Shown: piece after piece, positions 34,263-42,952 of the stretch | Layout of the letters: each line of letters opens with the position of its first letter | How positions within the stretch are numbered: the first letter of the stretch is position 1 | Assembly: GCA_016702605.1 (NCBI GenBank) | Contig: JADJDQ010000021.1 | Coordinates: 1,628,844 to 1,692,843, forward strand | DNA from: Candidatus Intricatilinea gracilis | GTDB taxonomy: Bacteria > Pseudomonadota > Gammaproteobacteria > Burkholderiales > Burkholderiaceae_C | DNA length: 64,000 nucleotides | Direction: 5' to 3' | Notes under the pieces: model-generated | Seen by the model: only the letters and a program-made list of their open reading frames with translations | Database searches by the model: none | What the model was told of the DNA's origin: nothing | Program-made: the position numbers and the translations under genes

Positions 34263-34686
34263 CAGAGTTGCCAGACGCACGTTCCAGCAACACTCAGCTC
34301 AATTGTCAGTTTGAATCCAAGTGGCTGCACGTACCGTTGAGCCTTCGGCTATCGAGCGCTCGACACGGGCATTGCGACCAATGATGGAGGGCATTGCCTT
34401 GCACACCCGGTCAATGCGCATCCTCGCTAAGCGAGAGGAGGTTTCGAGCTATTAACAGGCCGGCACAGGCGAGCCGCATGGATATCTCAGGATCTCGGCG
34501 CGAAGCCTGTTCCGACTCCGGATCGCAGTTCGCTCATACCGTTCCGAACACGCCAGCACGATCCGCCTGCAAGATTGTCGATCGAATGACGCATCAACTC
34601 TGACGCCCAACGCCCCTAGAGTGGCCACACCGGCAAACGATTCTCACTGCCGGCCCCACAACCCGCAGAGCAAGGGGATCGTCAAG
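34263..34686. other. Gene-free stretch at the island boundary
   Basis: About 420 bases of lower G/C separate the LysR gene from the type IV secretion cluster. Short open frames exist, but none has a ribosome site or recognisable product, and no complete tRNA or integrase remnant is visible. It probably holds the junction of the accessory element and the promoter for the secretion operon. AAGGGG at about 34673 is the ribosome site for the next gene. Confidence 0.4.
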
Positions 34687-35232
34687 ATGAACGTCATCGA
34701 CACCAGGTACCTTGGCTGCTCGCGCCGTGCAGCCGCCCTCGTCGCCACAGCCGCAACCACACTGTCGCTGTACATGAGCCCCGCCATGGCCGTCGACGGC
34801 TGCCAGGTCCTGCTGTGCTTGGCCGCCCCCAAGTGGCAGGACGTGCCCGTGTGTGTGCCCACCATCAATGCGCTCATGCGCGACCTCTCGCGCGGCAAGC
34901 CCTTCCCGGTGTGCGGCATGAGCGGCAACGGCAACACCGCACGCCATGACTGGTCCAGCGTGCCGGACCTGTGCCCGCCGCAATACGCCCACGTCAATCT
35001 GGAAGTCACGCCCCCCATCTACTCCTGCGACTACGCCGGAGCGGTATCGGTCACCATCGACCAGCAGCCCTTCACGCGCACCTGGTGGACCACCGGCGGC
35101 AACACGGTCACCGAGTACTTCCCGGCGGCAAAGACGCAACTGGGCAACTGGGACACCCGCTTCGACGATGACTACACCGCCTGGCTGGCCCTTCAGCCAG
35201 TGGTCGATCCGAGTTCGGTGCCGGCCAACTGA
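34687..35232 (+). CDS. TrbM-like conjugal transfer protein
   Basis: This 181-residue exported protein has a signal peptide (about residues 13-36, ending SPAMA). A Cys-containing mature part follows, with CQVLLCL, VCVPTINALM and a further Cys pair, the pattern of the TrbM/KikA family of conjugation proteins. These are periplasmic accessory factors of P-type transfer systems whose detailed role is unclear. The start at 34687 is supported by AAGGGG 9 bases upstream. It is the first gene of the secretion cluster, followed 64 bases later by the lytic transglycosylase. Confidence 0.68.
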   Translation: MNVIDTRYLGCSRRAAALVATAATTLSLYMSPAMAVDGCQVLLCLAAPKWQDVPVCVPTINALMRDLSRGKPFPVCGMSGNGNTARHDWSSVPDLCPPQYAHVNLEVTPPIYSCDYAGAVSVTIDQQPFTRTWWTTGGNTVTEYFPAAKTQLGNWDTRFDDDYTAWLALQPVVDPSSVPAN

Positions 35233-35296
35233 CCTGCTGCTGCGGGCTCATGCCCACCGAGCATACCGTCCCCTGATTGCCCGTGCGAGGTACGCC

Positions 35297-35785
35297 ATGG
35301 ACATCGCGACCCTTCTGCCATTGCTGCTCACCTGCTCACCACAGGTCGATGCCGCCACGGCCCGAGCGCTGATCAGCGTCGAGAGCGCCGCCAACCCACA
35401 TGCCATCGGCGTTGTCGGCGGCGCCCTTGAACGCCAGCCCCGTCATCGATCCGAAGCCTTGGCCACCGCTCATGCACTCAAGCGCAACGGCTGGGACTTC
35501 AGCGTCGGCCTCGCACAGATCAACGTGCGCAATGTCAGGCGACTGGGCCTGACCATGGAGCAGGCCTTCGAGCCCTGCACCAACCTGGCGGCGATGCAGA
35601 CACTGTTGTCCGACTGCTACGCCCGTGCCCCAGCGAAGGCCAGCGGCCGCGGCGAACAACAAGCCCTGCGTCAGGCCTTCTCCTGCTACTACAGCGGCAA
35701 CTACTCGACCGGCTTCGCACATGGCTATGTGAGGCGAATCGAACTGGCCGCAGCGCGTTTGCCGCAGGGCCCGCCGGCTCGTTGA
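35297..35785 (+). CDS. virB1: VirB1-like lytic transglycosylase
   Basis: VirB1 proteins cut peptidoglycan to make room for the secretion channel. This 162-residue protein shows the SLT fold with the catalytic Glu in ISVESAANPHAIG, the FSVGLAQINVRN block, and FSCYYSGNYSTGF near the end. A hydrophobic N-terminal segment (IATLLPLLLTC) could be an export signal. GAGG lies 7 bases upstream of the ATG at 35297. It precedes the prepilin gene in the standard virB1-virB2 order. Confidence 0.88.
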   Translation: MDIATLLPLLLTCSPQVDAATARALISVESAANPHAIGVVGGALERQPRHRSEALATAHALKRNGWDFSVGLAQINVRNVRRLGLTMEQAFEPCTNLAAMQTLLSDCYARAPAKASGRGEQQALRQAFSCYYSGNYSTGFAHGYVRRIELAAARLPQGPPAR

Positions 35786-35895
35786 TCCGTCCAGGCCCGA
35801 CCCGAGCAGGTCCGGCCAACTTGTTCTCTACGCCCGTACATCGGCTCACGCCGAGGACGACACACGCCCCTAGCCTTGCCCTCACAGGAGACGCC

Positions 35896-36198
35896 ATGAA
35901 GACCTCAAACTTCGACGACCGCGCGACCGGGTGGAGGACCTCCTGCCTGTTCGGTCTGCTGCCCGCCTTGCTGCCCTCGCTCGCAGCAGCACAGGGCTTC
36001 GACAAGATCAACACAACCGTGCTCAACATCCAGGCCATCTTGGTGACCATCTCGATCGCCGTGGTCACCATCGCCATCATCTGGGCCGGCTTCAAGATGG
36101 TTTTCCAGGGCGCACGCTTCGCGGACATCGCCAACGTGCTGATCGGCGGCACCATCATCGGCGGTGCGGCGGCCTTCGCCAGCTTCATCGTGGCCTGA
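35896..36198 (+). CDS. virB2: VirB2-like major prepilin
   Basis: This 100-residue protein has a positively charged start, a signal helix ending in SLAAA-QGF (residues 15-35), and two membrane helices (AILVTISIAVVTIAIIWAGFKMV and ANVLIGGTIIGGAAAFASFI). This is the form of VirB2/TrbC prepilins that assemble into the conjugative pilus. CAGGAG lies 5 bases upstream. It is followed after 17 bases by virB3. Confidence 0.85.
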   Translation: MKTSNFDDRATGWRTSCLFGLLPALLPSLAAAQGFDKINTTVLNIQAILVTISIAVVTIAIIWAGFKMVFQGARFADIANVLIGGTIIGGAAAFASFIVA

Positions 36199-36215
36199 CC
36201 AGGCAGGGTGACGCC

Positions 36216-36548
36216 ATGCTTGCCGAAGCCATCTACAAGGGCGCCACACGCCCTGCCATGAAGCTGGGCATACCGCTGGTGCCCCTGGTCGTGCTGCTCG
36301 GCCTGGCAGGCCTGCTGGTGCTATGGGGCGGCCTGCTCATCAGTGGCTGGCTCGCCCTCGGCGCGGTGCTGGCTGTCGTGCCCGCCCTGGTCTGGATGCG
36401 CCTGGTCACCCGAAAGGACGACCAGCGTTTTCGGCAAACGACCCTGGCCTTGAAGCTGCGCTTGCGGGACCACAACCAGCGCCTGTGGCATGCCCGCAGC
36501 TACTCACCCACCGTCTACAAGGGAGTGCGTGATGTCTGGACTTCATGA
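36216..36548 (+). CDS. virB3: VirB3-like inner-membrane protein
   Basis: This 110-residue protein starts IYKGATRPAMKLGIPLVPL, the conserved VirB3 entry, and has one or two N-terminal membrane helices and a cytoplasmic tail (QTTLALKLRLRDHNQRLW). VirB3 binds the VirB4 ATPase and helps pilus assembly. The start is ATG 36216 after a weak AGGG. Its last 17 bases overlap the start of virB4, which implies coupled translation. Confidence 0.82.
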   Translation: MLAEAIYKGATRPAMKLGIPLVPLVVLLGLAGLLVLWGGLLISGWLALGAVLAVVPALVWMRLVTRKDDQRFRQTTLALKLRLRDHNQRLWHARSYSPTVYKGVRDVWTS

Positions 36549-39111
36549 GCTGTTCTTCCGCCGTCGCGACGGCGCGGGCATGAACTCGGCGCGGCCCAGC
36601 TTGCGCGCCAAGCACAGTGCTACAGAGGAAGCCGCCCTGCCCCGTCGGGCCGTGCACCTGCGTGACCTGCCCGGTCCGCGCTACTGGGCCCAGGCCGGCC
36701 GGGAGAACCCGCTCTCGCGCTTCGTGCCGTTCTCGTCGCAGGTCTCGGCGCACGATGTCATCACCCGCGGCGGCGACTATCTGCGCGTGTGGCGGCTGGA
36801 CGGCGTGCCCTTCGAATGCGCCGACGAAGGCCTGATCACCGAACGCCATGAAGCCTGGTGCAGCTTGCTGCGCAACCTGACTGGTGGCCAGTGGGCGGTC
36901 TGGACGCACCGCATCCACAGACACGTGAGCGATGCCCTGGACGACCCTGCCGAACCCGGCTTCGCGCGTGATCTGTCCCAGGCCTGGCATGCCCGCCTGG
37001 GGCTGCACCGCATGATGAGCAACGAGCTCTACCTCACCTTGCTCTACCGTCCTCAGGCCTCGCGCGTAAGCCGGGCCCTGCAAGCCCGTCAGCGCAGCCG
37101 CGAAGCCATCGCTCAGGCCCAGGCCGAAGCCCTGCGCCTGATGGAGGAACGCTCGGCACTGGTCGGGCGGGTCCTGCGCGGTTTCGGTCCTCAGTTGCTC
37201 GGGCTGCGCCAATCCAACGGTCGCCCCCACAGCGAAGTTGCTGAGTTCCTGGGCTACCTGGTCAATGGCAGCTGGCGGCCCATCCCCATGACACGCGGGC
37301 CGCTCTACCGCATCCTGCCCACCACCCGGTTGTCCTTCGGCGGCGACAAGCTGGAACTGCGACAAGGATCGACTCGGCGCCACGCCGCGCTGGTGGACAT
37401 CAAGGAATACGCCGATGCGGTGGAACCCGGCATTCTCGATGCCCTGCTCTTTGAAGCCAGCGAGTTCATCGAGACGCAGAGCTTTTCCGTGCTGCCCAGG
37501 AGGGATGCCATGCGGGCGCTCGAACTGCAGCGCGACCAGCTGATCGCCAGCGACGACGTCGTGGCCAGCCAGGTCGCCGAGATGGATGTGGCGCTCAACG
37601 AACTGGGTGACGGCCAGTTCTGCATGGGCGAGTACCACTACAGCCTGGTCGTGTTCGGTGACGACGTGGCCGACGCCGGACGGCGTGCCGCCCAGGCCAT
37701 CGGCGCGGTGGGCGAAGCGTCGAGCCTGCAGATGGCACCGGTCGACCTGGTGGCCGATGCCGCCTGGTTCGCCCAGATGCCCGGGAACTGGACCTGGCGA
37801 CCACGCGACGCCAAGCTGTCCTCGCGCGCCTTTGCCGCCCTGGCTGCGGGACACAACTTCCCGCGTGGCAAGCGTGACGGCAACCCCTGGGGCCAGGCCC
37901 TAGCGCTGCTGCGCACACCTTCAGGTCAGCCCTTATACCTGAACCTGCATGTGAGCCCCGAGGGCGAGGACTCGGCCGACCAGAAGCTGCCGGGCAACAC
38001 GCTCATCATCGGCTCTACCGGTGTGGGCAAGACCACGCTGGAGATGTTCCTGCTGACCCTCACGCGCAAGTGGACGCCAGCCCCTCGGCTGGTGCTGTTC
38101 GACCTGGACCGCGGCTGCGAGATCGCCATCCGTGCCCTGGGTGGGCGCTACCTGGCCCTCGAGGCCGGCAAGCCCACCGGCTGCAACCCGCTGCAGCGCG
38201 AACCCACACCGGCTCGCATCCAGTTCTGGGAACAGCTGGTACGCACCTGCATCGCCACGCCGGCGCTAGCGCTGATGCCTTCGGATGAACGCGCCATAGC
38301 CGATGCAGTGCGGGCCGTGGCCCTGATGCCGGCCCACCTGCGCCGGCTGTCAACCGTGCGCCAGAACCTGCCCAGAAGCGGCGAGAACAGTCTGTACGAG
38401 CGCCTGTCACGCTGGTGCCAGGGGGGAGCACTGGGCTGGGTCTTCGACGGCGACGGGGACAGGGCCGACGACCGCCTCGCCGATCTCGTATCCGTGCCGG
38501 TCATCGGCTTCGACACGACCGAGTTCCTGGACCTGCCCGAGGTACGCACGCCCGTCATGCTCTATCTGCTGCAGGTGATGGACGAGCTGGTCGACGGCCA
38601 GCGCCTCATCTACGTGATCTCGGAGTTCTGGAAAGCGCTGGACCATCCGGTCTTCAGCGATTTCGCGAAGCAAAAGCAGAAGACCATCCGCAAACAGAAC
38701 GGCCTGGGCATCTTCGACACGCAGAGCCCGTCCGATGTGCTGCGCCACCCGATCGGGCGGACCATGATCGAGCAAAGCGTGACCAAGATCTTTCTGGCCA
38801 ACCCGCAGGCGGTGCGCGAGGAATATGTCGAAGGTTTCGGGCTCAGCGAGGCGGAGTACGACACCGTGCGCAGCCTGGCCAGTCAGGGTGGACGCCGCTT
38901 CCTGGTCAAGCAGGGACACAGTTCGGCGATCTGCGAACTGGACCTGTCGGGGATGGAGGACCACATCACGGTGCTGTCGTCGACGACGGACAACGTGGCG
39001 CTGCTGGACGCCATCCGCGAGCGGGTCGGTGACGACCCGGCTGCGTGGTTGCTCCTGCTGCAAGCCGAAGTCCGCGCGCGCCGGCAATCCCAGCGCCGGC
39101 CCGGCCGGTAG
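36532..39111 (+). CDS. virB4: VirB4 secretion ATPase
   Basis: VirB4 energises pilus biogenesis and substrate transfer. The 859-residue protein has an N-terminal CagE/TrbE-type domain (FVPFSSQVSAHDVITRGGDYLR region) and a C-terminal RecA-like ATPase. Walker A is GSTGVGKTT near residue 493; further blocks are QRLIYVISEFWKAL (Walker B region) and KQNGLGIFDTQSP. AGGGAG lies 7 bases upstream of the ATG at 36532, which is inside the end of virB3. The length is normal for the family and no break is seen. Confidence 0.94.
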   Translation: MSGLHELFFRRRDGAGMNSARPSLRAKHSATEEAALPRRAVHLRDLPGPRYWAQAGRENPLSRFVPFSSQVSAHDVITRGGDYLRVWRLDGVPFECADEGLITERHEAWCSLLRNLTGGQWAVWTHRIHRHVSDALDDPAEPGFARDLSQAWHARLGLHRMMSNELYLTLLYRPQASRVSRALQARQRSREAIAQAQAEALRLMEERSALVGRVLRGFGPQLLGLRQSNGRPHSEVAEFLGYLVNGSWRPIPMTRGPLYRILPTTRLSFGGDKLELRQGSTRRHAALVDIKEYADAVEPGILDALLFEASEFIETQSFSVLPRRDAMRALELQRDQLIASDDVVASQVAEMDVALNELGDGQFCMGEYHYSLVVFGDDVADAGRRAAQAIGAVGEASSLQMAPVDLVADAAWFAQMPGNWTWRPRDAKLSSRAFAALAAGHNFPRGKRDGNPWGQALALLRTPSGQPLYLNLHVSPEGEDSADQKLPGNTLIIGSTGVGKTTLEMFLLTLTRKWTPAPRLVLFDLDRGCEIAIRALGGRYLALEAGKPTGCNPLQREPTPARIQFWEQLVRTCIATPALALMPSDERAIADAVRAVALMPAHLRRLSTVRQNLPRSGENSLYERLSRWCQGGALGWVFDGDGDRADDRLADLVSVPVIGFDTTEFLDLPEVRTPVMLYLLQVMDELVDGQRLIYVISEFWKALDHPVFSDFAKQKQKTIRKQNGLGIFDTQSPSDVLRHPIGRTMIEQSVTKIFLANPQAVREEYVEGFGLSEAEYDTVRSLASQGGRRFLVKQGHSSAICELDLSGMEDHITVLSSTTDNVALLDAIRERVGDDPAAWLLLLQAEVRARRQSQRRPGR

Positions 39112-39126
39112 TTCGGGGAGAGCCCC

Positions 39127-40215
39127 ATGTACTCCTGGGTCGGCAATCAGTTCGACGTCGTGCTGGCGGGCTACATCTTCAGTGTGGTCGCCAGCCTGGC
39201 TGCGTCACTCGCCCCCGTCGCCTTGTCGGCCATGACGCTGTGGGTCACTCTGTACGGCTGGGCAGTGCTGCGCAACGAGGTGCCAGAGACAGTGCAGTCC
39301 TTTGTCTGGAAGGCCTTCAAGATCGGCCTGGTGCTGGCCGTTGCCCTGCAGGCGGGCGTCTACGTGCCACAGGTGGCCGACACGGCCAACAGCCTGGCAA
39401 CCGGGGTGGCGGTGACGTTCCTGCCGGCCAGCATTGACCCGACCACGATCACGAATCCCTACCAGTTGCTCGACCACTTCAACGACGAAGCCAGTCGTCA
39501 GGCGTCGGATCTGCTGAAGGAGGCTTCGTTGTTCCGGCTGGACCTGCTGCTGGCGGCCTGCCTGTTTTCGGCGGGGTCGGTGATCTTCCTGTGCATCGCG
39601 ATGTTCGTCGTGACGCTGTCCAAGGTGCTGCTGGCCTTCGTGATCGCGGTCGGCCCGGTATTCGTGCTCTGCCTGGCCTGGCGGCCCACCCAGCGCTTCT
39701 TCGACAGCTGGCTGTCGATGGTGCTCAACGCCGTGGTGTTGACCTGGTTCGCGTTCTTCGCGCTGGGCATCAGCACGTATTTGGGCAACCAGGTCTTCCT
39801 GGCGATCGACCGGGGCGGTGGTTTCCTGGGCAGCACGTTCAACGTGCTGGGGGAATGCCTGCGGTATTGCGTGCTGATGATCCTGCTGGCGATCCTGTGC
39901 TTTCAAGCACCGGGGTTGGCGGCGGCGCTGACCGGCGGCGCAGCAGTGCAGCAAGGGGTGCAGATGGTGCAGAACACCTTGATGGTGGCGGGGATGAGGT
40001 CGGCTGCGCGGGCCGGCACGACACCACCGGGTGGGGTGATGCGGGCTGGGATGGGCTTGCCGCATGCAGCTGGGTTTGCGACCGGGCGGGCGGCGATGTC
40101 TGCCGGGCAGGCCGTGGCGGGGACGGGGGTGATGGCGGTGTCGGCGGCACGGCAGGTGGGATCAGGGGTGCGCACAGCGGCCTACAAGCTGGCTGCGTTG
40201 CGTGGGCGGGTTTGA
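39127..40215 (+). CDS. virB6: VirB6/TrbL-like polytopic membrane protein
   Basis: This 362-residue protein has an N-terminal helix region, five or six membrane segments (for example LLLAACLFSAGSVIFLCIAMF and VLLAFVIAVGPVFVLCLAW) and a Gly/Ala-rich C-terminal tail. VirB6 forms part of the inner-membrane channel through which DNA passes. It has GGGGAG upstream of the ATG and follows virB4 by 15 bases. The position before virB5 is reversed relative to the Agrobacterium order (B5 then B6). Confidence 0.83.
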   Translation: MYSWVGNQFDVVLAGYIFSVVASLAASLAPVALSAMTLWVTLYGWAVLRNEVPETVQSFVWKAFKIGLVLAVALQAGVYVPQVADTANSLATGVAVTFLPASIDPTTITNPYQLLDHFNDEASRQASDLLKEASLFRLDLLLAACLFSAGSVIFLCIAMFVVTLSKVLLAFVIAVGPVFVLCLAWRPTQRFFDSWLSMVLNAVVLTWFAFFALGISTYLGNQVFLAIDRGGGFLGSTFNVLGECLRYCVLMILLAILCFQAPGLAAALTGGAAVQQGVQMVQNTLMVAGMRSAARAGTTPPGGVMRAGMGLPHAAGFATGRAAMSAGQAVAGTGVMAVSAARQVGSGVRTAAYKLAALRGRV

Positions 40216-40292
40216 GCGCCCTGCGCAGGTTCCCGAACGTCTTTTCAACGATGTCTGGCAACAGCGGACGTGCTGTCCGCATGGAGGCTTCC

Positions 40293-40988
40293 ATGAAGAT
40301 TCGACACAAGATCGCGGCGGCTGCGCTGGCGGCCTGCGGCACGGTCAACGTGCAGGCCCAGGGCATCCCGGTGATCGACATCGCCAACCTGATCCAGACA
40401 CTGCTGCAGGTGCTCAACGATGTCACCGAGATCGAGAACCAGGTGCAGCAGATCACCCAGCTCGGTGACCAGCTCAGCAGCATGAACGGCATCCGCAACC
40501 TGGGCGATGTGTTCAACAACCCGCTGCTGCGCAACTACGTGCCGGCCGAGGCCTACACCGTCCTCAATGCCGTCAACACCGGCGGCTACAGCGGACTGAA
40601 CGGCACAGCCAGAGCCTTGCGGGATGCGGGCATGGTCTACAACTGCATGGACCTCGTCGGCCCTGCGCGAACGAGCTGCCAGGCCAACCTGGCTCAGCCC
40701 TATCAGCACAAGGGTGTGCTGCAGGATGCCATGAAGTCTGCCGCCGGGCGCCTGGGCCAGATCCAGTCGCTGATGAACCAGATCAACGCCACGACCGACC
40801 AGAAGGCCATCGGTGAGCTGCAGGCACGCATCGGCGCCGAGAACGCCCAGCTGACCCACGAGGCCACGCAGATCCAGATGCTGCAGGCCATGGCCGACAG
40901 CGAGGAGCGCATCGCCCGCTCGCGCGACCGCGAGCGCCAGTACGAGATGCTGGGGCGCACCGGGCGTATTGCCGACTTCCTGCCATGA
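40293..40988 (+). CDS. virB5: VirB5-like minor pilin
   Basis: This 231-residue secreted protein has a signal peptide ending VQA-QG (about residue 23) and then long helices (IANLIQTLLQVLNDVTEIENQVQQI and the C-terminal GRLGQIQSLMNQINATTDQKAIGELQ region). This is the helical-bundle form of VirB5/TraC proteins found at the pilus tip. GGAGG lies 6 bases upstream of the ATG. There is no room for a VirB7 lipoprotein between it and virB8, 60 bases later. Confidence 0.83.
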   Translation: MKIRHKIAAAALAACGTVNVQAQGIPVIDIANLIQTLLQVLNDVTEIENQVQQITQLGDQLSSMNGIRNLGDVFNNPLLRNYVPAEAYTVLNAVNTGGYSGLNGTARALRDAGMVYNCMDLVGPARTSCQANLAQPYQHKGVLQDAMKSAAGRLGQIQSLMNQINATTDQKAIGELQARIGAENAQLTHEATQIQMLQAMADSEERIARSRDRERQYEMLGRTGRIADFLP

Positions 40989-41048
40989 GCATGCCAGGCC
41001 CAGGAGGCTCACCTCTCGAGCCACTGTAGCGACACACCGGAGACTCAG

Positions 41049-41903
41049 ATGAATGCCGTCATGGCTCCCGCTACGGGGCGGGGTCGGGCTGCCGCATGGC
41101 CCGGCCACTCCACCGATGAATCGGCCGAAGCAAGCGCCGCAGGCATAGAGAGCCGCAAACTCCATCAGGACCAGGTCGACGACCTACACGCTAACCAGGC
41201 CTGGGAGATCGACCGCCAGCTCATGCTGGAGCGCTCCGAACGCAAGGCCTGGTGGGTCGCCTCGGCCGGGCTGCTGGCCGGTCTGGTCGGCATCGCGGCG
41301 GTGTTCGTTCAAGGCCCCCTGCGCCGCATCGTCGAGATCCCCATCGTGGTCGATCGTCAGACGGGCGAGACGACCGTCCAGCAGCGGCTGGCGGTGGAGA
41401 CCGTCCCGACCCTGGAGGCGCTGGACAAGCACAACCTGGCCACCTTCGTGCGCGCCCGCGAGGGCTACAGCTGGATGTTCCTGCAGCGCGACTACGACCA
41501 GGTGTCGCGCATGGCGGTGCCGGGCGTCTTCGGCGAGTACGCCCGCCTGTTCGACGGCGACGCCGCACTGCAGAAGAAGCTCGGTGCGGGCGAGGAGCGG
41601 CGCATCCAGATCGTGGGCGTTCGCTTGGCCCCACAGGGACGCAGCGGCAACCGTGGCGAGGCCACGGTCACCTACGACAAGTTGGTGCGCCTGACCGACC
41701 GCAATCTGCCGGACGCCAGTTCCCGGCACGTGGCCAGCATCGTCTACCAGTACCAGCCGCAGGTGCTCTCGCGCGAACGCGACCGGCTGGAGAACCCGCT
41801 GGGCTTCGTGGTGACTGCCTACCGGTCGGATCCGGAGATCAACACGCCGGCGGCGGCGACCACGAGCCCGGCCAACTCGGCAGCGTCAGGAGCGCGGCCA
41901 TGA
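41049..41903 (+). CDS. virB8: VirB8-like assembly protein
   Basis: VirB8 is a bitopic inner-membrane scaffold protein that nucleates the secretion complex. This 284-residue protein has a cytoplasmic N-terminus of about 66 residues, one membrane helix (WWVASAGLLAGLVGIAAVFV, about 68-87) and a periplasmic NTF2-like domain. The domain has ETVPTLEALDKHNLATFVRAREGYSW and a C-terminal ENPLGFVVTAYRSDPE, the NPLGF block being typical of VirB8. The last four bases overlap virB9 in ATGA. Confidence 0.92.
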   Translation: MNAVMAPATGRGRAAAWPGHSTDESAEASAAGIESRKLHQDQVDDLHANQAWEIDRQLMLERSERKAWWVASAGLLAGLVGIAAVFVQGPLRRIVEIPIVVDRQTGETTVQQRLAVETVPTLEALDKHNLATFVRAREGYSWMFLQRDYDQVSRMAVPGVFGEYARLFDGDAALQKKLGAGEERRIQIVGVRLAPQGRSGNRGEATVTYDKLVRLTDRNLPDASSRHVASIVYQYQPQVLSRERDRLENPLGFVVTAYRSDPEINTPAAATTSPANSAASGARP

Positions 41904-42952
41904 GGCCAGGCCTGGTTGTGCAGTCGGCTGTCGCCATCGTGCTGGGCTTGGGCCTGCCAGCGGCATGGGCCACCGACGTGCCGGCATTGCAGGTCATCCC
42001 GGCGACCAGCATGCCGACTGCGGACCTTGCCGCACTCGATGGTCAAGACCCACGATTGCAGGAAGTCGACTACGACCCCAAGGCCGTGGTCACCGTACCT
42101 GTCCATCGCGGCACGGTCAGCCTGATCGTGCTGGGCGAGGACGAACACATCACCGAGGTCGCTTCCGGCCTGGGCGGTGATTGCACCAAGGCCGATGCGC
42201 CCTGGTGCATCGCCGCTCAGCCGGGCGGCCGCCATCTCTTCGTCAAGGCCAAGAAGGCCGCCACCGCGCCGAACAACGTGGCAGTCGTGACCGACAAGCG
42301 CAGCCACGCTTTGCGCTTTGTGGTCCTGGCCGACGGGGATCCGCGCCTGGGCATCCATCGGCTGGTCGTGAAGGCGCCGCAGCCACCGGTGGCAGTGAGA
42401 CGGGTGACGGTAGCGGCAAATGCATCAGCAGCCCGTGCAGGTGGCGCCGACCCTGGATCGGCGGATGCAGCTGAACTCGCGCCTCCCCTGCCCGCCTTGC
42501 CGTCCGCGCACGACCTTGTTGCCGAACGCTTGCAGGCCGCGCCTACGGTGCTCAACAGCGCCTACAGCTTGGCCGAGGGCCGGGACTCCGCCGACATCGT
42601 GCCCAGCCTGGTCTTCGACGACGGGCGATTCACCTACCTGCGCTTCGCCGGCAACGCCGAGTTGCCGGCGGTGTTTCATGTGCAGGGCGACGGGTCGGAG
42701 ACCCTGGTCAACACGCGCATGGAAGGTGAGTTGATGGTGGTGGACCGGGTCAGTCGCCGCCTGGTGCTGCGTGCAGGCCAGGCCGTGGTCGGGCTGTGGA
42801 ACGAGGCCTTCGATCTGGAGGGTCGGCCCCAGGGCTCTGGAGCCACCGTGCCTGGCGTGCAACGGGTGCTGCGTGGGGCAAGCCCAGGAGGCATCGACGA
42901 GCCCGCCAACCCGGCGACCAGAACACCGGCTCGTGCGAGGAGCACGCCATGA
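41900..42952 (+). CDS. virB9: VirB9-like outer-membrane core protein
   Basis: This 350-residue periplasmic protein has a signal peptide (VVQSAVAIVLGLGLPAAWA, residues 6-24). An N-terminal beta domain follows (DPRLQEVDYDPKAVVTVPVHRG), then a Pro/Ala-rich linker near 180-215 and a C-terminal domain (FDDGRFTYLRFAGNAELPAVF; RRLVLRAGQAVVGLWN). It forms the outer-membrane core with VirB10 and VirB7, but no VirB7 is seen here. The gene overlaps both virB8 and virB10 by four bases. Confidence 0.92.
   Translation: MRPGLVVQSAVAIVLGLGLPAAWATDVPALQVIPATSMPTADLAALDGQDPRLQEVDYDPKAVVTVPVHRGTVSLIVLGEDEHITEVASGLGGDCTKADAPWCIAAQPGGRHLFVKAKKAATAPNNVAVVTDKRSHALRFVVLADGDPRLGIHRLVVKAPQPPVAVRRVTVAANASAARAGGADPGSADAAELAPPLPALPSAHDLVAERLQAAPTVLNSAYSLAEGRDSADIVPSLVFDDGRFTYLRFAGNAELPAVFHVQGDGSETLVNTRMEGELMVVDRVSRRLVLRAGQAVVGLWNEAFDLEGRPQGSGATVPGVQRVLRGASPGGIDEPANPATRTPARARSTP

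Noticed and set aside
34300..34330. The sequence cagtttgaatccaag looks like a tRNA T-arm and 3' end near the island border
   Set aside because: No matching acceptor stem, D-arm or anticodon arm could be found around it.
34394..34603. A 69-residue plus-strand frame in the island border
   Set aside because: No ribosome site, mixed third-position use and no recognisable domain.
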